Shown piece by piece: positions 57,346 to 64,000 of a stretch of 64,000 nt of DNA. The notes beneath the pieces were generated by a model. That model did not search any database, was not told the DNA's origin, and saw only the letters and a program-made list of their open reading frames with translations. The translations under genes and the position numbers were made by a program. The DNA is from Dactylis glomerata. Lineage: Eukaryota > Streptophyta > Magnoliopsida > Poales > Poaceae. The DNA lies in assembly GCA_007115705.1 (NCBI GenBank), contig QXEO01000873.1, forward strand, positions 682,001 to 746,000. The letters run 5' to 3'. The first letter of the stretch is position 1; every line of letters starts with the position of its first letter.

Positions 57346-58243
57346 TGTCGGTATACTGGATTCTGGGGTATCCTGGTCCACCTGATCCTGGGCCACTTCC
57401 ACAGCCCATCTTCAGCAACAAGGAGCAGGAAGATGGTTTAAGCCCAACAAGGAAGACCCTCGTGAGGAGGAGCCTCACGAGGAGAATGACGGTGAAGCAC
57501 AGAAGACATGAAGACCACCTCACGAGGAATCCCTCATGAGGACGAAGACCAAGTCGCCATTCCCAGGAGCAATCACGCGTTCTTGAAGGGATAAGACAAG
57601 AAGGAAAGCACATCACCTATGCTGCCCCGACAGGGAAGCGACCGCTCCTGCTGCGCCTGCATAAAGCTGCGCGGCAGTTGTTGTTTTCCTGCCAAGATCA
57701 GCGTGGACGGCGTAGCACGCCAAGGAAGGATGTCAGCCTTCCCCCAACCACTCATGTTGACCGGTGCCCTTGCTCTTCGTAGAGCAAGACCACCAAAGAT
57801 TGTAGCGGGACAGCTGTCCCACTCCTTGGCCGTGTTTGTGGCAACCCCTTCCCCAAGTTGATCAGGGAAGGAGCACCTCGGCGCTATAAAAGGAGGGGAA
57901 GCTGCCCCTTAGAAGAGATCCCTAATCCTAAGTTCTGGCTAGGCTACGTAAGTTCTTCTACCTTCGTCCAGATAGAGCTTTGTAACCAAGACCTTGTATG
58001 CCTCGCAAGTTCTTGTAGTGAAATACAAGAAGGCAGGACATAGGGGCTTTACCTCACCATGAGGGCCCTGAACCTGGGTAAAATCGGTGTCGCTCTCTGT
58101 CATGCGGTGTTCTCTCCAGCGTGTCGAGTCCTCCGTCGCCATGCTTTGGTACTCCCTTGATCTCACACGTACAGCCCCTGCGTTCGATACCTTTGGGTCC
58201 TTTGTGTGGTACCCGTGTTCTTGTGACACGAAATCCCTTGACA
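57346..58243 (+). repeat. 5' LTR of element H
   Basis: 898 bp, TGTCGGTATACTGG...CCTTGACA. U3 contains repeats of the near-palindrome CCTCACGAGG (57460-57550). TATA-like CTATAAAAGG at 57884-57893. The inner edge is proven by the PBS, the outer by the break in the Copia LTR. Confidence 0.8.
57884..57893 (+). promoter_or_regulatory. TATA-like element in LTR of H
   Basis: CTATAAAAGG, a strong match to a plant TATA box, placed about 350 bp before the PBS. Confidence 0.5.
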
Positions 58244-58245
58244 TT

Positions 58246-58263
58246 TGGTGCGCCAGGTAGGGG
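58246..58263 (+). other. Primer binding site of element H
   Basis: TGGTGCGCCAGGTAGGGG. Variants of TGGCGCGCCAGGTAGGGG are the usual PBS of Tat/Retand-type elements. Confidence 0.7.
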
Positions 58264-58294
58264 GCTATGGTGTGTCTTCAAGATCTGCGTCGAT

Positions 58295-58738
58295 ATGGCC
58301 GACTGTCATCTCGTGCGCTCTCGCCTCCATGCCGACCATGAGCATTGTCGCCAAGTTCACCATCAAGTGCTCGACGCCCTGGATGCCATTGGCCAAGGTG
58401 TCGAGCCGATGGGCAACACTTCCTGACTCGGGGGCTTCACTGTGCTCTCAGAGCCTCTCTGCAGCGTGGTTTGGCCTCCTCGCTTTAGGCCGGACACGCA
58501 GTCCCACTTTGATGGATCTTCTGATCCCGTCGGATTCTTGCAGCTCTACGCTACTACCATCCATGCGACGGGAGGAGATGGTCGCGTCATGGCCAACTGG
58601 TTCCCGGTGGCTACAAAAGGGGAAGCCTGTGAGTGGCTCTTGTGTTTGCCCTCCGGTTCCATCGCGTTGTGGAGGGATCTCTATGAGCGCTTCGTCGACA
58701 AGTTTGCTCCTCTCGGGCTGGCACCTGTGGTCCTATAA
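58295..58738 (+). pseudogene. Gag fragment of element H
   Basis: ATG 58295 (MADCHLVRSRLHADHEHC) opens a frame with one TGA at 58424-58426. It then continues in phase into a clear Tat-lineage capsid segment: WPPRFRPDTQSHFDGSSDPV, MANWFPVATKGEACEWLLCL, PSGSIALWRDLYERFVDKF. It stops at 58736-58738, well short of the zinc knuckle expected in a full gag. Downstream sequence is unrelated to pol. Non-functional. Confidence 0.75.
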
Positions 58739-59604
58739 GAGCCCGAGCCTCAGAGATCTCGCCCTCGTCAAGCGGGGGACCTCAGCTATGGGCAAGGGGC
58801 TCAGGCACCTAGCCTACTTGTTGTGAAGTAAAGGTTATCTCCTCGAGAGGAAGAAGTGTAGCAACTTGAACTCAATCTGCTCTTAAGTTTGTTTATTTGA
58901 CCTCTTATTAGTGAGTTTTTTCAGGAGCTTCATCCCTGTCAGATCCACGGATCCAAGGGAAGCGCGATCCTACGCGAACATGAGCTTTCGCTCGTGTGCC
59001 TTTCAAGAAAAAGTTGGGCACGTTGTCCGCGCTGGGACCTTTGCCCCGAAAACAGTAGGCCCGCAAAACCCAGAATGGATCAAGCTCTGACTAAGGGTAC
59101 GACCCACTACATTCACCTCACGAGGTCCATGGCGCTCTCTCCTCTCGAGCGACACTCGGATGATGGTGCATGAGCATGTGTGGGTCGCACAGTTCGTGTG
59201 ATCTTGCGTATTTCTTGACATCTGTTAACTGTAGCCTTGAGAGTTTTTCCTGGGACGTCTTTGCTGCGCTTGAACGCTAGGGGTCTACAGGGAGATAGTC
59301 CTGCAAGCCATAACAACCGCTCACCAGAGCCACGACGCCCGCTAGCCTTGCAAAGCTCAATGAGCTGCATACTAAGTGTTAGGCCGCCGTCCCGCTCGGG
59401 AGCTAGCCCCTGAACGGCGTAGAGCATGCACAAAGCAAAGACAGAGCATGTATAAACTTGCAAGCATTCAGGCAGAGGAAATTAGGCAAACAGATGCCTT
59501 ATGTGCATTACAAACTTAAAAGGCCCAGCAGGGCAATCTTTTATCGGGCACGACCATGTACATATTCATCACAGAGGTTTCAGGGGAAGGACGAGCAGGT
59601 GAGC
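58739..59604. other. Interior of H between gag and the antisense ORF
   Basis: No credible plus frame. On the minus strand this follows the antisense ORF stop and could be its 3' untranslated region. It is moderately GC-rich with several CTCGAG/CTCACGAGG words. Confidence 0.4.
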
Positions 59605-59867
59605 TTACGGGGCATTCCCCTCTGAGCTGTCGGAGTCATCGAGGTCCATGCTCGACACAGGACAAGCAACTTCCTCATTGCCGAGCTCCACAGCTTCCTC
59701 TTCACCGTACTCCTCGGAGCTCGTTCCTTCCTCGCTGGAGGAGCTCTCAGACCTTGCTGCCGCCTATGTCTCTGGCCTCAAGTAGATCGCCTGCAGACGC
59801 TGGATGGCCGTGTCCATGCGTGCTGCCTGGGCAACCGTCTTGCAGTTTGGGATGCCAAAGGATGCCG
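59605..59867 (-). pseudogene. Antisense ORF of element H, C-terminal part
   Basis: Minus-strand coding-like frame ending at TAA (59605-59607). It contains TAIQRLQAIYLRPET, then a Ser/Glu-rich acidic tail (SSSSEEGTSSEEYGEEEAVE) and DLDDSDSSEG. It is in phase with the segment at 63882-64000 once element G and one duplication copy are removed. Two in-frame stops, one on each side of AASFGIPNCK, show decay. I do not recognise a function. Position and orientation match the antisense extra ORFs of Tat-lineage elements. Confidence 0.5.
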
Positions 59868-60713
59868 TGATGAGGATACAATCATGGATCATGTTGATTT
59901 TGACTGTTTGAGCTGGAAGGAAATATTGAGTCTAATTGATGATTATTATAAGGTGAATTCTTTCCTAGTTGAAAGAATGTCTTGATATCTCCGAATTATA
60001 TACTACCTAAAGCGATGTACTATGTTGTATTTAGGTATGTCATCTGTCAAGATATCGCCAGCGGGAGGAGAGGGAGGACGGTGATCGAGAGACAAGCGGA
60101 GATCAAGTCTGCATGAGCGAGAGCATGAGATGGCGCGCTAGGACAGCCTTCGACGCGATGTCTATGAGTCTAAGGCGCGCTACACTCATGGCCTGCGTGC
60201 CAAAATAGGCCGAACCCATGTATGGGTCGGTATGTACCAGTTTGAGTCGAACCGAGTCCGTTTGGGCCCAAAACAGGTTGGTTTTGGGCCAGGTCTTTGC
60301 CCAGGTCGCCCGGACCCCTTTAAGTACCCCTGGGGCGCCCCCTTGTATCGTTCAGACTACGTTTAGATTACCCCCAAACATCAGAACGAAATTGCTTGTA
60401 AGCTTTCCTCTGAAATCATATATTCCTCTGTGTTTCGCTCGGAATATCTACCCCACTCCAAGTTTGTTTCGATCTGGAGTTTTGCTACTGAGAATTCAAG
60501 TGTGATCTGCTGTTCCATTGGGAATTAGGAGATTGCAGAACTGCTTCGTGGTCGGCGGCTACGTGCGCAGGTGTGTGGTGTCTCGAATATCCATAGGGTT
60601 GAAGATCTGTTGCATTGGCAACGGGGGAACAGCCGGAGAGTTCGTGTGCGTCTCACAGATTATCTACCAAGTTATCATCCATCTACATCGGCTCACTGAG
60701 AAGATCGGGCAAC
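59868..60713 (+). repeat. Left LTR of element G (plus orientation, U5 end clipped)
   Basis: CRM-like LTR of the family seen in A: GGCCCAAA promoter zone, then a U5 region up to ATCGGGCAAC. The last nine bases expected (CCCCTTATCA-type end) are missing, and the interior starts at once. Confidence 0.85.
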
Positions 60714-62058
60714 GACTGAGAACATCAAGTTTCAGTTCAGTAATTCTATCACAAGTTATGCAGATGTGATCGACTAGAAAATTATCATTCATGCTATATT
60801 CACCAATCAAGTAAAACATGAAGCAATAGGCATGTGTGCGAGAATTCAAATATGAAATGTCAGAAATCTTATTCAGAGCACAACGCAAACTAAGAGGTTC
60901 TTTTAGCATGATGGAATACACAATTTCATTCGATGGTATTCTAGCAAGTACTTCCTTATGTGTCAGCACTACCACATGATCAAAATTCGAAATATGCAAA
61001 TTATCACATGGTGCTGAAACATTAATGCAAGATAAATCACTAGAAGGAACCAGCAAAGGAATAGACTCACAAAGATTATCCATAGTTGCTGGTTGCGGCT
61101 CAAAATCAGTACCTATTTCAATGACATGCTCTGCAGAAGAAGTAGGCACCAGAATATCTTCCTCAAGTGGTAATGCACAAACTGGTGATGCAGGTTGTAA
61201 AATAGGCAGCTCCCTTTCTTCAAAAGCAACCTGCTTATCACAAGAAACAACACTAGGAGTAGACAGAGTTACATTAGTTGAAATATCCTCACATATCCTA
61301 TCGTCGACTACTCTTGTGTTTCCATTTGCGCTCATACTCTCAAAGTGTATGCTCTCAACCTCACGTTTGGTGGAATCACACAGCTCACTTTTTATAACAC
61401 TCTTACTCAATTTGGCTATGTGGCTCTCATTCTCACATGGGTTGTGAAGCACACCATGGTCAAGATGGCAAATAATGGGAATGCCACCATCCATCATGAC
61501 CTTGTGTTTAGGCGACAAGCAGAACTCCTTTGTCCTCTCCTTGCGAAGAAGATGATTCTTATGAAACTGTTCAGCCGTTAGACGTAGCAAAGCACGCCGC
61601 TTCTTATTCCATTTGAAAGAAACTTTTGCCACATCACGACAAGGCTGAACTTGATAGTTGTGGCACCAAGGATATCCCAATAGAATGTGACAAGAGTCAA
61701 GTGGCATAGGAGATACACCACAAGGAACAACCTCGGTATGCCCTCCGAAAGTAAGAGGAACTTCAGCTATGTGTGAAATCAGCAAGGTGCCATATGATGA
61801 ATGCAATAGATACGGCACTTTACTGGCACGTGTCACGAGGTGCAACTTCTCCACGACCTCAATGCTGATTAAATTGACAGTAGAGTTTTTATCAATGGTG
61901 ATTGCAGCACATCGCTCTCCAATCATCACACTATGGTGAAAGAGCCCATCACCGTCAAAGTCACCATGTTCTTCCTCCCAAAAAGTGAGACTACAATATC
62001 TGTGGCGGAAGAAGTGATATCTGCAAGCCTCCATATTATCCGTAACGTCATCTGCCAT
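60714..62058 (-). CDS. Protease-like ORF of element G
   Basis: ATG 62058 (MADDVTDNMEACRYHFF) lies in the CTAATCATG context shared with the gag starts of A and B. The ORF is open for about 448 codons to the LTR junction at 60713; its stop (60664) lies inside the LTR, so the natural C-terminus is lost. Residues about 45-145 align in layout with the A/B protease: ITIDKNSTVNLIS stands where IIDGGSCHNLAS is, and PMPLDSCHILLGYPWCHNYQV where PMTVCHLLLGRPW is. The catalytic Asp is kept but the DGG loop is DKN. No capsid region or zinc knuckle precedes it. The remainder is Ser/Glu-rich and unrecognised. An intact frame of this length without stops suggests recent activity. Confidence 0.65.
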
Positions 62059-63362
62059 GATTAGTGCAGCAAAAAAAAAGTGTATATATGGTGGAAACAC
62101 TCAACTCACTCAAAACTGAAAAGACAATGAATCTTACCGTTCCAAAGTGAATTAGAGCAACTTACCACTCGCAGCAAACAACCGCGTGCATGTGTGTGAT
62201 CAAGCGAATACCGAGGGAAAGATTATCACAAGACAACTAGGGTATATATATGGTGGATCTGTAGGTAAGAAATCCTAAGTACACCAAAGTACAAGTCCTA
62301 GTGCTGATCGTATGACAAAGACCCACGGAAACACACACGGTAGAGATAAATGGGGCAAAGCAACTCTGAAAAGTGAGCTCAAAAAGATATAAGTGACGAC
62401 GCACAGTAGCTCGTGTTGCAATGCACAAGAGAGACGCTAGCACTGGCTCGACGAACAGGCACAAGATTGCGCACACGGCAGCAGCCTGATGAGCACGAAG
62501 TAGCTAGTCTCGTATGGGTAAGCTCCTAACACGATGCTGTAGATAGGCTGTAGCTAAAGCGATCAAAATCGTGTAGAAAGGGTGCTATGTGGACACAGTG
62601 GTAATACGCTGTCGCGGATAAGAAACCGACGAAAAATATGTCAATGGCAGAGATGTACGACGCCGGAAACACACGGTAGCGCGACGGCGAGGCGAAACGG
62701 ACAAAGAAGTTTGTCTTTTTTTTTTGAAATAGGACTCACGCCAGAGCACAGAGGTTGTCTGGGTGCAGCGCACGCAGCGATTCAGATTTTTTTTTTTACT
62801 GACTCAAATTTGGATAAAAAAAGCCTAAGTGGGCTTGGCCTGCTGGCGCTAGGAGCGCTCAAGGGCAGCGACCGCGCCTCGCTCCCAGCACGCTCGAGCG
62901 CAGAGACGTTCTGCGGTCACGCGCGAGGCCTGGCGCCGCAGCGATTCGAGCTCGCGCTCGACCACAGACTCGGTTTGAGGTCGGGCGAGCGGGCGCCTGA
63001 CTTTTTTTTTTTTTTTGCTTTTGACTTGTTTCCGATCGGATCGGATCTGTGAAGAACACGTATACACAGCCAGCAGTATATGGAAGAAGAAGGAGATCAA
63101 AGCTTGACCAAACGACGACGAAATTCGAAACGAAGATGCAGAAAAGAACTGGGATCCTAGACTCCTACAGATTTGATGAAAAGATACGCGAAAATGACGA
63201 TCAGCGACTAAAACCAGTAACTTGATACAATCTAGGCTATGGCAAAACTAAGAACCCTAATTTTTTTTGTAGGCTTTTTCTGGATAGGACAATAACAAAA
63301 ACGAATTTACGGGATGAATTTGTGGATGCTCACCGAGTAAACGCTGGAATCTGATACCAAGA
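62059..63362 (-). other. Leader and PBS of element G
   Basis: Clearly homologous to the leader of A (shared CAAGTCCTAGTGCTGATC, GAATACCGAGGGAAAGA, GATCCTAGACTCCTACAG). It has the conserved donor-like GGTAAGATT on the minus strand near 62138. PBS at 63350-63359 (TGGTATCAGA on minus). Confidence 0.75.
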
Positions 63363-63876
63363 TGATAAGGGGGTAATCTAAACGTAGTCTGAACGACACA
63401 AGGGGGCGCCCCAGGGGTACTTAAAGGGGTCCGGGCGACCTGGGCAAAGACCTGGCCCAAAACCAACCTGTTTTGGGCCCAAACGGACTCGGTTCGACTC
63501 AAACTGGTACATACCGACCCATACATGGGTTCGGCCTATTTTGGCACGCAGGCCATGAGTGTAGCGCGCCTTAGACTCATAGACATCGCGTCGAAGGCTG
63601 TCCTAGCGCGCCATCTCGTGCTCTCGCTCATGCAGACTTGATCTCCGCTTGTCTCTCGATCGCCGTCCTCCCTCTCCTCCCGTTGGCGATATCTTGACAG
63701 ATGACATACCTAAATACAACATAGTACATCGCTTTAGGTAGTATATAATTCGGAGATATCAAGACAATCTTTCAACTAGGAAAGAATTCACCTTATAATA
63801 ATCATCAATTAGACTCAATATTTCCTTCCAGCTCAAACAGTCAAAATCAACATGATCCATGATTGTATCCTCATCA
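63363..63876 (-). repeat. Right LTR of element G (internally deleted)
   Basis: 514 bp. Relative to the left LTR, everything between ATTACCCCC (U3/R side) and the terminal CTTATCA is gone. That is most of R-U5, about 350 bp. The junction falls in a C run present at both deletion ends. Confidence 0.85.
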
Positions 63877-63881
63877 TGCCG

Positions 63882-64000
63882 CCTCCTACACCCTCTGAAG
63901 GACATCAAGCAGGTCAAGGTCGGGGCGCAGGCGCTGAAGATTGGAGATGATGCGCGCCCCGGCGAGGCTCAGGAGCTCCCTGCATTTGGTGACGACAACC
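63882..64000 (-). pseudogene. Antisense ORF of element H, upstream part (cut by window edge)
   Basis: Minus-strand frame from the window edge reads TKCRELLSLAGARIISNLQR and LDLLDVLQRV, then TAG, then EAA into the duplication. It is in phase with 59605-59867 across element G. Leu-rich and probably helical; unrecognised function. Confidence 0.5.

Larger units (their letters stand above)
59868..63876 (-). mobile_element. Element G: CRM-like derivative with LTRs in inverted orientation
   Basis: The perfect duplication TGCCG (59863-59867, 63877-63881) brackets 4009 bp. The left LTR is plus-oriented (59868-60713) and the right LTR minus-oriented (63363-63876), so both outer ends are U3 termini (TGATGAGGATAC and its complement). 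The interior (60714-63362) is minus-oriented, with PBS, leader and one ORF. The 508-bp arms 59868-60375 and 63369-63876 differ at about five sites and have no indels. A normal minus-strand copy would have a reversed LTR on the left. Confidence 0.85.
57346..64000 (+). mobile_element. Tat/Retand-like element H, incomplete, hosting element G
   Basis: LTR 57346-58243, PBS 58246-58263 and a Tat-type gag on the plus strand. After about 0.9 kb without pol there is an antisense frame (59605 to beyond the right edge), interrupted by G at 59868-63876. Antisense extra ORFs near the 3' side are described for Tat-lineage elements. Their direct proximity to gag suggests a pol deletion. The 3' LTR is outside the window. 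Confidence 0.7.

Noticed and set aside
59868..63876. Element G as two unrelated solo LTR insertions flanking an unrelated fragment
   Set aside because: Both outer ends are exact LTR termini with matching 5-bp flanks, and the host antisense frame is restored on removal. Two solo insertions would each need their own duplication.
1..64000. tRNA, rRNA or small nuclear RNA genes
   Set aside because: No cloverleaf with A and B boxes or rRNA-like segment was recognised; tRNA-like matches are PBS sequences only.

Overview
The window looks like a repeat-dense stretch of nuclear DNA from a grass, most likely a Pooideae (wheat, barley, oat or ryegrass relative). The reasons are stacked LTR retrotransposons of the CRM-like, Tekay-like and Tat/Retand-like Ty3/gypsy lineages, a fragment resembling the BARE/Angela Copia LTR start, an Athila-type solo LTR, MITEs and CACTA-like debris. 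No intact host protein-coding gene is evident. The only host-like pieces are an F-box-associated pseudogene (43716-44493), an unrecognised 136-codon frame (45478-45888) and a long non-coding tandem array. Family names are recalled from general knowledge and were not checked by search. LTR identities are counts by eye.

Left part (1-11.3 kb): minus-strand layers. A Tekay-like LTR cut by the window edge (1-1609) interrupts a CRM-like copy (1610-2654). That copy abuts the leader and 5' LTR of a second family, 'D' (2655-3993). D in turn interrupts the integrase of a decayed Tat/Retand-like element (3994 to about 11330). Inside the last element sits an Athila-like solo LTR (6847-8805, TSD CATCC), which itself carries a D-family solo LTR (8015-8573, TSD ACTTC).

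Middle (11.3-42.9 kb): a non-coding array of roughly 480-bp units with splice-site-like motifs (12755-15575, resuming at 23638) is split by a gag-only Tekay-like element (15581-23632, TSD AAATT). Its long LTRs hold a row of seven hairpins. Next comes a GGGCC-rich, CACTA-like remnant containing CRM-like element A (27320-42690, TSD TACCA). A has CRM-like element B (34296-41830, TSD CCGTT) inserted in its own 5' LTR. A and B supply gag, protease, RT, RNase H and integrase with nearly all catalytic residues visible, but both carry in-frame stops. In both, the polyprotein frame runs into the 3' LTR.

Right part (42.9-64 kb): after the host-like fragments comes non-autonomous element F (47372-54541, TSD CAAAT). 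It has no pol and carries one very long unrecognised frame with a recurring Cys-Ser-Phe module. Further right, a BARE-like LTR fragment is cut by a Tat/Retand-like element H (57346 to beyond the window), which has gag in sense and an extra ORF in antisense. H is interrupted by element G (59868-63876, TSD TGCCG). G is the most unusual object here: its two LTRs point at each other in inverted orientation, with 508-bp arms about 99% identical, yet the whole is flanked by a perfect target-site duplication. Between the arms lies a protease-like ORF whose active-site loop is altered.
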